DNA from: Leucobacter massiliensis
GTDB lineage: Bacteria; Actinomycetota; Actinomycetes; Actinomycetales; Microbacteriaceae
DNA: 64,000 nucleotides
NCBI RefSeq assembly: GCF_002982315.1
Contig: NZ_MWZD01000016.1
Span: 124,001 to 188,000 of the forward strand
Direction: 5' to 3'
Of the stretch, positions 1-7,768 are shown piece after piece. Under the pieces are notes generated by a model. It was not told the DNA's origin, searched no databases, and was given only the letters and a program-made list of their open reading frames with translations. A program made the translations under genes and the position numbers. Every line of letters starts with the position of its first letter. Within the stretch, counting starts at the first letter, position 1.

Positions 1-1
1 T

Positions 2-640
2 CCGAACACTGCGCAGGTGTACACGAACGGGTACGACACTGAGCTGGGTCCGGACGAGCAGGATGTGCCGCCGACGGTGACGCCGACCGTGGAGCAGAAG
101 TTCGGTGGGATCACCTTGGTGAAGACCGCGTCGGATACGAATGCCGCTCAGCCGGGTGCGAAGTTCCAGGTGTGGGTGGATGTCAACGGGAACGGCAAGC
201 TCGATGAGGGCACCGACACGGCAGTGGACCAGGACGGGACTGCGGGCCCTGATGTGTGGACCACGGGCAATGACGGCAAGGTCGTGATCGACGGTCTGCG
301 GTACTCGAACTGGGCTGATGGCAAGGCTGTGACCGAGACGGATCCGGAGTACAACAAGTATCTGCTGGTCGAAGTGGATGCGCCTGAGGGGTACTCGCTG
401 CTCGCTGCTGCGGTGCCGTTCGTGGTGACGACGCCTGCTTCGGGTGAGGGCGCGACGCAGGTTCCGGTGGTGAACAAGCCGTTCAATAGCGGTCCTGAGC
501 TGCCCCTGACGGGCGGTGCGGGCCTGGGTCTGCTGATCGGTACCGGTGCGGTGCTGATGGGTGGTGGCGCGTTGCTGCTGGGTCTGCATGTGGCGCGTCG
601 TCGCCGTGAGCAGGCGGCTGCGGCTGCGGCCCTGCTGTAA
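2..640 (+). CDS. LPXTG-anchored SpaA-type pilin, C-terminal part (partial at window edge)
   Basis: The reading frame is open to the left edge, so only the last ~212 residues are seen. The C-terminus is a cell-wall sorting signal: LPLTG, then a hydrophobic segment (GLGLLIGTGAVLMGGGALLL) and an Arg-rich tail, so the protein is cleaved by a sortase and anchored or polymerised. Before it lies a Cna_B/SpaA-like prealbumin fold with an E-box-like motif YLLVEVDAPEGYSLL, typical of pilins with internal isopeptide bonds. A class C sortase follows ~200 bases downstream, the usual neighbour of such a pilin. Codon use is rich in GGT/GCG and differs from the C-ending genes after 7.7 kb. Backbone versus accessory pilin cannot be decided from this fragment. 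Confidence 0.85.
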   Translation, partial: PNTAQVYTNGYDTELGPDEQDVPPTVTPTVEQKFGGITLVKTASDTNAAQPGAKFQVWVDVNGNGKLDEGTDTAVDQDGTAGPDVWTTGNDGKVVIDGLRYSNWADGKAVTETDPEYNKYLLVEVDAPEGYSLLAAAVPFVVTTPASGEGATQVPVVNKPFNSGPELPLTGGAGLGLLIGTGAVLMGGGALLLGLHVARRRREQAAAAAALL

Positions 641-848
641 AGGAGCGGGGCGGGTCGCTGTCACACGTGGTGTGGCGGTGAACCGCCCCCACTCCTGGGG
701 CCGCACGGTTGCCCTGGGTGGGGCGGGGAGGGAGTCGGTGCGTCGGCTTCCTCCTTCCGCTAATCCCCCCGCGGTGTGCGGTGCTGATGCGTGGTCGCGG
801 GCGTCGGGGCGGGTAGTGCGGGTGCGGGATAACTGGGGGAGGTGACAG

Positions 849-977
849 ATGAGCATGGTGACGATACAGGACACCGCGGGTCCTGGTACGCGTACGGGTG
901 CCGCCGTGAGCGGCGCCGGGGATGCTGGAGGTGGGGGTTCGGTGCGGGCTGGGCGGCGGGAATCTCGTTGGTGTTAA
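849..977 (+). pseudogene. 5' fragment of class C sortase gene (cut by adapter artefact)
   Basis: An ATG at 849 follows a strong ribosome binding site (GGGGGAGG, 836-843) 208 bases after the pilin gene. It encodes about 40 residues (MSMVTIQDTAGPG..., ending in a basic stretch GRRESRW) before a stop at 975-977. A short polar and basic N-terminus leading to a membrane helix is what a class C sortase starts with. The hydrophobic segment and catalytic body appear after 1853. Everything from about 978 to 1852 is two adapter blocks around an unrelated fragment, so I read this as the true sortase start separated from its body by an assembly error. The exact point where genuine DNA stops (about 955-977) is uncertain. 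Confidence 0.6.
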
Positions 978-1031
978 CCTGGATGTTACTTAAACAACCG
1001 TTGGTCGGCAAAGTCAGATGTTTAGAATAGG
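978..1031 (+). other. Embedded Nextera adapter (P5 side), degraded
   Basis: Bases 1003-1020 read GGTCGGCAAAGTCAGATG, matching the Nextera read-1 adapter (GTCGGCAGCGTCAGATG) apart from two bases. The following TTTAGAATAGG (1021-1031) is a corrupted TGTATAAGAGACAG. The AT-rich bases before it resemble the rest of the P5 primer. This is library-preparation sequence, not biology. Confidence 0.8.
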
Positions 1032-1080
1032 CTGCCCTGGAGCGGTCCCCTCCGGGGGTGGGCGCCCGACGGTGTCGGTC

Positions 1081-1593
1081 ATGTGGCGTCCGTCCGGGTC
1101 GGGGGAGCTGCGGGCGTGGGAACAGCACCGGACGCGTGTCCTCGGCCGTGACCGTCGCATTCTCGCCGACGCGCCGCTGCTCACCGGGGGCGGGGCTGCG
1201 GTGGGGAAGATCACGCGCCGCAGCGGGGGCGCGCACACCTGGAGTCTGCTCCTCGGGGGCACCCTGGTCGGGGTGTCCGCCCATGCCTACGCCACCCCGG
1301 AGGCCGCCCTCCAGGACGCGCACGCTGCGCAGGCCGGGCGGGTGATGGTGGGGGTGCGCACCCGGCGGGGGCGCGTGTTCTGGGTCCTCGGCGTCGACCA
1401 CACCCCCGTCCTCATCGCTGCGACCCCGCACCCCGATCCCGCGGCGGCCACCCAGGCCGGGTGGGAGGCGGCCCGGGCCCTCGCCCACGCCCAGCTCCCC
1501 GACGGCTCCGGCACCCCCGGTGTTCCTGACAGCTCCGGTGTTCCTGGTGGCTCTGACGGCTCGGGTGCTTCCGATAGTGCGGGGGTGGGGTGA
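1081..1593 (+). CDS. Hypothetical protein, about 170 aa, on an adapter-flanked fragment
   Basis: I do not recognise this protein. From ATG 1081 it encodes about 170 residues: a basic N-terminal part (RAWEQHRTRVLGRDRRILAD), a central Gly/Val-rich part that could be a small beta-rich domain (HTWSLLLGGTLVGVSAHAYA), and a low-complexity Gly/Ser/Pro tail ending DSAGVG. No signal peptide or membrane helix is evident. The frame runs further upstream, but only through adapter bases, so an earlier start cannot be judged. The whole 1032-1611 piece lies between two adapter copies and looks like one library insert; its true genomic neighbours are unknown, although its G/C-ending codons suit the rest of the 1-7.5 kb region. 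Confidence 0.5.
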   Translation: MWRPSGSGELRAWEQHRTRVLGRDRRILADAPLLTGGGAAVGKITRRSGGAHTWSLLLGGTLVGVSAHAYATPEAALQDAHAAQAGRVMVGVRTRRGRVFWVLGVDHTPVLIAATPHPDPAAATQAGWEAARALAHAQLPDGSGTPGVPDSSGVPGGSDGSGASDSAGVG

Positions 1594-1611
1594 TGGTGCG
1601 GCGTGTGGCGG

Positions 1612-1686
1612 CTGTTTCTTTCTCTCATACGCAGCTGCCGCCGCCATGGAGGGCGTAGGTGTTGGTGGTGGGGGTATGTGTTAACA
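1612..1686 (+). other. Embedded Nextera adapter, reverse orientation, degraded
   Basis: Starting with CTGTTTCTT at 1612, the sequence follows the adapter read-through order: transposase mosaic end (CTGTCTCTTATACACATCT), then GCTGCCGACGA (seen as GCTGCCGCCGC, 1634-1644), then the P5 tail (GTGTAGATCTCGGTGGTCGCC, seen as GCGTAGGTGTTGGTGGTGGG). Errors are many, as in low-quality read ends. Confidence 0.7.
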
Positions 1687-1783
1687 TCAAAAAAATATTT
1701 AGATAGGGCATGCGGGTCGCGTCACGTGAGGGTGAATTGTAGTATCGACAGTTAATGAGGATACTAGAGGTTATGTGGAGTAA
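1687..1783. other. AT-rich run-off segment without gene content
   Basis: About 97 bases of low-GC sequence between two adapter copies, standing out sharply from the surrounding GC-rich DNA. No start with a ribosome site, repeat or RNA fold is visible. It most likely represents bases called past the end of a library molecule. Confidence 0.5.
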
Positions 1784-1852
1784 TTTTTTTTTTGTGTGCA
1801 GGCAGAAGACGGCGTACGGGGTCAGGGTGGGTCTGGTGGGCTGGGAGATGTG
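1784..1852 (+). other. Embedded Illumina P7/Nextera adapter, degraded
   Basis: A poly-T run (1784-1793) is followed by GCAGAAGACGGCGTACGGGG (1802-1821), nearly identical to the P7 sequence GCAGAAGACGGCATACGAGA. An index-like stretch comes next, then GTCTGGTGGGCTGGGAGATG (1831-1850), matching GTCTCGTGGGCTCGGAGATG. Sortase coding sequence begins right after it at 1853. Confidence 0.9.
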
Positions 1853-2549
1853 ACGGTGCTGGCGATGGTGGCGGGGGTGGGGGTGTTCACGTATCCGGCG
1901 GCGGCGAACTGGTACAACGACCGCTTGCATGCCTCGCAGGTGCACAGTTATGTGGGTGCGGTGACCCGCTTGCCGGATGCCGAGCTGGAGGCGGCGGTGC
2001 AGGCGGCGAGGGACTATAACGCGCTGCTCCCGAATGGTCCGTTGCGGGATCCGTACGCCTTGGATGCGGAGGGGAATCCGATCCCGATCGGGGAGGGCAA
2101 GGACGCGTACGAGCAGACGTTGCGGTTCGAGGAGCTGGGGATGATGGGGGAGTTGCTGATCCCGAAGATCGGGGTGGATCTGCCGATCTTTCATGACACG
2201 GACGAGAAGTCCCTGGATGCGGGGGTGGGGCACTTGTACGGGAGTGCGCTGCCGGTGGGCGGGAAGAACACCCACAGTGTGCTGACGGCGCATAGCGGGA
2301 TCCCGGGGGCGACGCTGTTCACGGATTTGAATAAGCTGCGCAAGAAGGACCAGTTCCAGGTGGTGGTCGCCGGTGAGACGCTCACGTATGAGGTGGATCA
2401 GATCCTGAGGGTCTTGCCGACCGATCTGGATGCGCTCAGGCAGATCCCGGGCGGGGACTATGTGACCTTGGTGACGTGCACCCCGATCGGGGTGAACTCG
2501 CATCGGCTGCTGGTGCGCGGGCATCGCATCCCCACCCCGGAGGAGGCGC
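1853..2549 (+). CDS. Class C (pilin) sortase, body; both ends lost to artefacts
   Basis: The translated body starts in a membrane helix (TVLAMVAGVGVFTYP) followed by AAANWYNDR, usual at the N-terminus of class C sortases. It contains the lid motif DPY (RDPYALD), the catalytic His in TAHSG, the catalytic Cys in TLVTCTPIG and the Arg in HRLLVRG. Class C sortases polymerise pilins, which fits the pilin gene upstream. The start codon is missing because adapter bases replace it; the likely true start is ATG 849. The C-terminus breaks after RGHRIPTPEEA, where a 33-bp inverted copy of the gene's own end begins, so the usual second membrane helix is not seen. In the cell the gene is probably intact. 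Confidence 0.85.
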
Positions 2550-2582
2550 TGCCCGCGCACCAGCAGCCGATGCGAGTTCACC
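2491..2582. repeat. Perfect inverted repeat, 33-bp arms, 26-base loop
   Basis: Bases 2491-2523 (starting GGTGAACTCGCATCGG) are exactly reverse-complementary to 2550-2582. The left arm is normal sortase coding sequence (the conserved SHRLLVRG region); the right arm is an inverted copy after which unrelated coiled-coil coding sequence begins. A perfect coding/anti-coding hairpin at a gene break is typical of amplification chimaeras or assembly fold-back. Confidence 0.9.
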
Positions 2583-3701
2583 GCGTGAGGCGGAGTTGGG
2601 TGCGGAGGCGGAGCGGGTGGAGGCGCGTGCGGTGCTGCTTGCGGAGCGGGTGGAGCGGGTGAGTGCGTGGGAGGCGCGGGTGCAGGAGCGTGAGGCGGCC
2701 CTGGTGCGGGAGCGTGAGGCCTTGGCGGGGGCGGAGCAGGATCTGGGGCGGCGTCTGGGGCAGGTGGAGGTTGCGGAGCAGGATCTCGCGGTCGAGGTGC
2801 TCCGCCTCGCGCAGCAGCAGGAGGCGGTCGCGGCGGAGCGTGCGGAGCTTGCGGGGTGGCAGCAGCGGCTGGGGGTGCTGCGGGACGAGGTGGCCCAGGT
2901 GCAGGAGCAGTACGAGGAGCGTGCCCGGCAGGTGCAGGAGCGTGAGGCCGGGGTGTGGGCGCGGGAGCAGGAGCTGGCGGTGCTGGAAGCCCAGTTGCAG
3001 GGGGTGGAGGTGCGCGAGCGTGAGGTCGCGGAGCGGGAGCGTGAGCTGGTCGCGCAGACGGAGCGCTTGTGGGAGGAGCGGTCCCGCCTGGTGCTGCAGG
3101 CCTCTCAGCAGCGCGTGCAGGAGGCCGCCCTGGAGCGCGAGCGCCGCCTCCTGGACGATCGCGCCCGGATGCTCGAAGCGCAGGCGGGGGCCGTCACGGT
3201 CCGGGATCGCGAACACGCTCCGGGAGTCCCGGCTCCGGTTCTGGGGGCCCCGGCTGCGTCTGCGGCGGCGATCCCGGATGCCACGGACGTTCTGTTCCGG
3301 GCCGTCCCGTTCCCGGAGGCTTCGTGGCCGGCCGCCCCGGCTGCCTCGGCTGCTCCGGTCGTTCCGGCGGCCCCAGTGTCGCGGGTGCGCCCGGTGCCGG
3401 TGGTGCCCACCGCTCCTGCCGTTCCCGGGGAGGCGCCCGCGCCGTCCGTCCCGGCCGCCGCGGCGGGGGTCCCGGCTGCGGCGGGGGAGTTGCCTGGAGT
3501 GCGGGCGGCTGCGCCGGCCGCGGGGGCGGTGAGGCCGGGCGCCCCGGCGCCGGGTGCGCGGGCAGGGTTCGAGGCGTCGTTGCGGTTGATGGAGGAGGCG
3601 TTCCGTCGGCACGAGGCGCAGTTCCCTACCATCCCGGCAGGGCCGGCGGGCGGGCAGGATCCGCCGGCTGCGTCCGTGGGGGCGTCGGAGCGGTTCTCGT
3701 C
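2583..3701 (+). CDS. Long coiled-coil protein with Ala/Pro-rich tail (both ends missing)
   Basis: The open frame (codons in phase with 2581) gives about 370 residues. The first ~220 are an almost unbroken coiled coil rich in Glu, Arg, Gln and Leu (RVQEREAALVREREALAG, then many ERE/QER repeats). The rest is low-complexity Ala/Pro/Val, then a short helical patch (FEASLRLMEEAFRRHEAQF). No start is visible because the 5' side begins at an inverted-repeat junction, and the 3' side ends in adapter sequence at 3702. Scaffold or polar-growth roles are common for such proteins in Actinobacteria, and a DivIVA-like gene lies nearby, but I cannot assign a family. Confidence 0.6.
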
Positions 3702-3773
3702 CTGTCTCTTTTACACACCTTACGCTGCCGACCACATGCAGGCTGTATATTCCTCCGGGCGTCGGGCTTCTTT
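3702..3773 (+). other. Embedded Nextera adapter read-through, degraded
   Basis: CTGTCTCTTTTACACACCTT (3702-3721) followed by ACGCTGCCGACCA matches the Nextera read-through CTGTCTCTTATACACATCTG ACGCTGCCGACGA with few errors. The bases after an index-like octamer resemble the P5 tail. The preceding coiled-coil frame is cut here. About 100 further bases (3774-3870) look like meaningless run-off. Confidence 0.9.
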
Positions 3774-3906
3774 CTCATACCATAAACATCTTCTGCACCT
3801 AATCAATGTCCAAGCCTATCTATCTGGTACTCACCTCAGTCCGTTCTCCTCTTTATGATCCATCCCTCCAAGGGGCCGCCACCTCCGGAGCGGGGGGCGG
3901 CGGTGG

Positions 3907-4655
3907 TTGCCGAGTCGTGAGACCGCGGAGGATCGGTGGTGGCGGCGGAGTATCAGTACGGCCCCCGATCCGGGTCCTCGCCGTACTCCCACCCCGGTGG
4001 TGGGTGTCCCGGAAAGCGTTGACCGAGCCGCGAGCCGGGCCGGGCGCAGCTCCGAGGAGGTGCTGGTGTCTGCCGTGGCTGCCGGGCAGGCGCATGTGCC
4101 CGAGCACGCCGCGAGTGCGGGGTCTGCTTCCGCAGCCGGGCGTGCGGGCCTCTCTGCCGAAGCATCCGGACACCCCCACACTCCCGAGCACGGTCACGTG
4201 CCCGGGCATGCGGCCGGGCGCACTCGCACCACTGCCGGGCAGCCTGGCACGCAGTCTCTTGCGATGGGGCAGCATGCCGCCCAAGGCGGAGAGGCGCACC
4301 CCGCCACCAGCCCTACCCCAGCCCCCGCTCCGGCCGGGGCGTTCGGGCCTGCCGGGGTGGTCCTTGCGGTCCGGACCGCTGAAGAATTCTCCGCAGCCCC
4401 CGCACACGGCAGCGACTCCGCAGACGGTAGCGCCATCGCTGACGACCGTGCTCCGGCCCAGGCCCCGGTGCCTGCCAGCCCGCGGCCCGCGGAGGCGCAT
4501 CCCGCTGACGCAACAGCGTCTGCAGGTGCACTGTGCCCGGAGGACGCGGTCGGCTCGGTGGTGGCGGCTGGTGGTGGGGTGCGCCTCTCCGCCTTGGGCG
4601 GCATGCTGCCCCATCGCAAGAGACTGCGTGCCAGGCTGCCCGGCAGTGGTGCGAG
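3907..4655 (+). CDS. Possible Ala/Pro/His-rich hypothetical protein, low confidence
   Basis: An open frame from ATG 3907 encodes about 250 residues of low-complexity composition (PAPAPAGAFG, repeated AEA/GHP patterns) with no domain I recognise. It ends in a 90-bp inverted repeat and then adapter sequence, so its C-terminus is not trustworthy. Third positions are mostly G or C in this frame, which weakly favours it over the competing minus-strand frames. It could be part of the same Pro/Ala-rich coding sequence that precedes 3701, separated by the adapter block, but the sequence does not prove this. Confidence 0.3.
4223..4655. repeat. Inverted repeat, 90-bp arms (4223-4312 and 4566-4655)
   Basis: The two arms are reverse complements with one visible mismatch (4303 against 4575), separated by 253 bases. 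The outer end of the right arm abuts a Nextera adapter copy at 4656. An inverted duplication ending exactly at an adapter points to a chimaeric library molecule rather than a natural element. Confidence 0.85.
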
Positions 4656-4684
4656 GCGGCGTCAGGTGTGTATAAGAGGCAGGG
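4656..4684 (+). other. Embedded Nextera adapter, transposase end
   Basis: GGCGTCAGGTGTGTATAAGA (4658-4677) followed by GGCAG matches the Nextera end GCGTCAGATGTGTATAAGA GACAG with two A-to-G changes. Genuine-looking DNA resumes at about 4685, leading to a DivIVA-like gene. Confidence 0.95.
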
Positions 4685-4819
4685 GTGTGAGCGCGTGAGC
4701 GGGCGGGTGTGCCCGCCCTGCCTGTCTGGCGGGTGGCGGGTGTTGCTGCGTGTCCGTGGTGGTTCTGGTTCTGCTTGTTGCTTGTGTGTTGTTTGTTGGT
4801 GTGAAGGGTGTGGTGTGGG

Positions 4820-5971
4820 ATGAGTTCGGATGTGTCTGATGCGGGGAACGTGATCGAGTTCCGGCGGAAGTTCAGTGGTTATGATCCGGTGGATGTGGAG
4901 CGGATCCTCGCGGAGTTGCGGGACCGGGTCGCGCGGGCCGAAGAGGGGCGGGGGCGGGCTGAGGAGGGGCGGAGCCGGGCGGAGGAGGAGCGGTTCGAGG
5001 CGCAGCGTCTGGCGCAGAAGATGGCCCGGGATCTGGCGGAGGCGCGGGAGCGTGCGGCGTCGCTGAAACCGAATTTCGCGGAGCTGGGGCACACTTTCGA
5101 GGAGACGTTGCGGGTCGCGGAGACGCAGGCGGCCCGGATGGTGCAGGACGCCAGTGAGGAGGCGCGGGAGGTCGTGGCGCAGGCCCGGCAGGAGGCGTTC
5201 TTGTTGCGGGAGGCTGCCGGGCAGGATGCGGGGCAGATCACGGGGGAGGCGGCGCGGGTCGCGGAGCAGTTGCGGATGGATGCCGAAGCGCATGCGGCGC
5301 GGGTGGTGCAGCAGGCTGAGGAGCAGCTGGCGCGGGCGCAGGATGTGGAAGAGCGTGCGCAGCGTCAGGCTGCGCAGGTGCTTGCGCAGGTCGAGAAAGA
5401 AGCGGCCGAGGTGCGGGCGGAGGCCAGCCGGGCGGCGGAGCAGACGCGGCGGGAAGCGGAAGAGGTGCTGCATCAGGCGCAGGAGCGGCAGGTGAGCGTG
5501 GAGGCGGAGCTGAGCCGGCAGACCGAGGAGGCTGAGCGGGAGCGGGCCCGCAGTCAGGCCGAAGCGGAACGGTATGCGAACGAGGCGTACGAGAAAGCGG
5601 GCGCGCATGTGGCTGCGGGGAGCCGGCGGGCTGCGGAGCTCGTGGACGAGGCCGAGCAGATTGTGGCGCGGATGCGGGCTGCGGGGGAGCAGGAGCTGGC
5701 CGAGGCGCAGGCGCGGGCCGAGCAGATGGCGGCGCAGGCGATGGTGTGGGCGAGTACCCTGACCCGGGACGCGGACGATTTGCTGTCCACGATGACCTTG
5801 GATGTGGAGACCCAGTTGGAGGATCTGGGCCGGCAGCGGAAGGTCCTGACCCGGTTCCTTGAGAAAACCCAGCAGCACACCCAGGCCTGGGAGAACGGGG
5901 GCATGCTGCCCCTGGGCACCCTCACTCCCGCCCCCGAACGGGGCGGGCACCCCGCACCCGACACCCCCTGA
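4820..5971 (+). CDS. DivIVA-like coiled-coil protein
   Basis: From ATG 4820 the protein has 383 residues. Its N-terminus (NVIEFRRKFSGYDPVDVERI) resembles the DivIVA membrane-binding domain pattern, a GY motif followed by a short helix. Then comes a continuous coiled coil of about 300 residues (AEEGRGRAEEGRSRAEEERF, later repeated AEQ/REA heptads) and a short Pro-rich tail. DivIVA/Wag31-type proteins mark curved membrane and cell poles and scaffold growth or division in Actinobacteria. This one is not in the usual division-gene neighbourhood, so it is probably an accessory paralogue. I preferred ATG 4820 over 4808 because homologous-looking sequence starts there; the ribosome site is weak in both cases. 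The next gene begins 76 bases downstream with a strong ribosome site. Confidence 0.65.
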   Translation: MSSDVSDAGNVIEFRRKFSGYDPVDVERILAELRDRVARAEEGRGRAEEGRSRAEEERFEAQRLAQKMARDLAEARERAASLKPNFAELGHTFEETLRVAETQAARMVQDASEEAREVVAQARQEAFLLREAAGQDAGQITGEAARVAEQLRMDAEAHAARVVQQAEEQLARAQDVEERAQRQAAQVLAQVEKEAAEVRAEASRAAEQTRREAEEVLHQAQERQVSVEAELSRQTEEAERERARSQAEAERYANEAYEKAGAHVAAGSRRAAELVDEAEQIVARMRAAGEQELAEAQARAEQMAAQAMVWASTLTRDADDLLSTMTLDVETQLEDLGRQRKVLTRFLEKTQQHTQAWENGGMLPLGTLTPAPERGGHPAPDTP

Positions 5972-6047
5972 ACCAGGAGAGTCCGGGAGCCCACGCAGCA
6001 GCAGCGCCCGCCGTGGCGGCGGGCCCGAACCGTGAGGAGGTGACGCG

Positions 6048-7560
6048 ATGCGTCGCAGCGAAGCACAGGCCATCCTGCCCGAGCGCACTGGCGCGCCCAT
6101 CCCGATGCGGGAGGCCGTGCGGGTGAGCGCGGTGCGGGCGGTCCCCGGGACCGGGGCCGCGGCCGGGGAGAGCGGAGCCCGTCCCGTCCCTGCGGGTGCC
6201 GGGGTGCGGCCGGCCCCCTCGGCTGTGGCTGCCGCCCCGGCCGGGGGCGGGGAGGCCAGGGGGCAGCTCGTGGCCCTGATCCGTGAGCGCCTCACGAGCC
6301 TGCAGGCGCTCCTCGGGCGGGACGCGACCGCCCTCGACCTCGTCGCGGACCCCGACGACCACGGCCTGCTCGGGCAGGTCGCCGACCGGCTCCTCACCCA
6401 CCTGGGCCACCCCGACACGGGAATGCGGCGCCTGATCGGGGAGCAGATCATCGCGGGCCTCGCCCCGAACGTGACCGATCCCGGGTTCTTCGAGACCGGG
6501 CTCGGGGTGCTCCTCGCGCAGGTCGGTGCGGGCCTGGGGCAGGCCGGGGTGCTCTCCTGGCCCGAAGCGGCGCAGCGACTGGGCGTGGACACCCGCACCG
6601 TTGCCGGCATGGTCGCCGACGGCCGCCTCCACACCCTCGGCGACGGCGTCGCCGCAGCCTCCGTCCACGCCCTCGCCGCCACCGGTGCCCGCGCCCCCGC
6701 AGACAGCGCAGACGCCCCTCCCGCCGTCGCCGCCGAAACGAGCGCCGAGCGCCGCCCGCGCCGGGAATCGCGTCGCGGGGCAGGAAACGCGTACCCGATC
6801 TTCGGGGAGTACGGCCGCCTTGCCGACACCGGGGAGCTCGTGCAGTGCCACGCCTGCGGGGCCTGGTTCTCCACCCTCCCCTCGCACCTGCGCGTCCACG
6901 GGGTCACCTCGGACGCGTACCGTGAGTGCTACGGCCTGCCCCCGGGGACCCCGCTCGCCGCGCGCACCGTCCGCGAACGGCTCTCCCCGAAGCGCCGCAT
7001 CGCGCCCGCCGGGGACCTCGTCTCGCCCGTGTTCCGGGCCCGCCTGGAAGCGTGCGCCGCGTTCCGTGACAGCCACCACGGGAGGCTGCCCCGCCGCGGC
7101 AGCCACGCCGATCCCGCCGAGCGCGCTCTTGGCGAGTGGTTGCGCCGGGTCGCCGTGCTCATCGAACGCAGGCCACCGGACAAGGCGTACCTCGACGAGG
7201 GACGCGTCGCGCTCCTCGACGAGCGCCTCCCCGAGTGGCGCAGCCTCTCCCCCGCCCCGGTGCCGGGCACCGTGTTCGAGGAACGCGTGAACGGGCTCCG
7301 CGACTTCCTCCGCGAGCAGGGCCGCCTCCCCGCCCCCACCTGTCACTTATACTCCACATCGAGCCCACCCAAGCGGAAGTTTATGCGGTGACCCCGAAGA
7401 GCGCCGCCTGGGGGTCTGGCTCGGCGAACAGCGCCGCCTCCTGCGCCGCAACCCCGCACGGCACCCCGAACGCCGCGCCGCCCTCACCGAGCTCCTCCGC
7501 GCCTACCGCGTCGAACTCGGCTCGGCCGGAGAGGCCGGCCCGCAGCGCCGGAAGCGGTGA
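6048..7560 (+). CDS. MucR-like zinc-finger protein with helicase-associated domains (split by adapter)
   Basis: ATG 6048 follows a strong ribosome site (GTGAGGAGGTGA). After a Pro/Ala-rich start and an all-helical region comes a small helix-turn-helix-like segment (WPEAAQRLGVDTRTVAGMV). Then follows a ROS/MucR-type zinc finger, QCHACGAWFSTLPSHLRVHG, with two Cys and two His, and next helicase-associated-like repeats (GEWLRRVAVLIERRPPDK; NGLRDFLREQGRLPAP). At 7340-7388 adapter bases interrupt the frame; reading resumes at 7390 in another phase with DPEERRLGVWLGEQRRLL, exactly the continuation expected of the last repeat, and stops at 7558-7560. The intact protein would be about 490 residues. 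A DNA-binding role is likely; the biological process is unknown. Confidence 0.65.
7340..7388 (+). other. Embedded Nextera adapter (i7 side), degraded
   Basis: CTGTCACTTATACTCCACAT (7340-7359) then CGAGCCCACCC matches the read-through CTGTCTCTTATACACATCTC CGAGCCCACG with small indels; ATGCGG at the end recalls the ATGCCG of the P7 tail. It sits inside the zinc-finger gene and shifts its frame. Confidence 0.85.
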
Positions 7561-7657
7561 AGCGCCCGCGGCCCCTGCGCGCCGTGCGCCGCTCCCGGTT
7601 CCGGGCCGCTCCCGCTCCCGCTCCGACGTTCGCTGTGCGCGATCCCGCACCCCGCCG

Positions 7658-7684
7658 TTGGCACTCCCCTTGCGAGAGTGCCAA
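7658..7684 (+). promoter_or_regulatory. CIRCE operator (HrcA site) upstream of groES
   Basis: TTGGCACTC, nine bases, GAGTGCCAA: a perfect inverted repeat differing from the CIRCE consensus (TTAGCACTC-N9-GAGTGCTAA) only by a matched pair of changes. HrcA binds this element and represses chaperonin genes until heat shock. It lies 85 bases before the groES start. Confidence 0.93.
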
Positions 7685-7693
7685 GTGGCGTCC

Positions 7694-7699
7694 TAGACT
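7694..7699 (+). promoter_or_regulatory. Putative -10 box of groES
   Basis: TAGACT lies ten bases after the CIRCE element, with a possible -35 (TTGCGA, 7670-7675) inside the CIRCE spacer at 18-base spacing. HrcA bound to CIRCE would block this promoter directly. Confidence 0.5.
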
Positions 7700-7768
7700 C
7701 TGATCCAGGCCCGCTCCGTACTGGACGGGCGCGAGAACCCTTCAGACATTTTGGAAAAGAGGTCAACT

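Noticed and set aside
1687..1783. AT-rich island that could be foreign DNA, an attachment site or a promoter
   Set aside because: It lies between two adapter copies and next to a poly-T/P7 sequence, so run-off sequencing is a better explanation.
4313..6907. Very long minus-strand open frame over the DivIVA-like and zinc-finger genes
   Set aside because: It is the high-GC antisense shadow of two genes with real domains and ribosome sites; its protein is low-complexity Arg/Pro/Leu without any domain, and it crosses an adapter.
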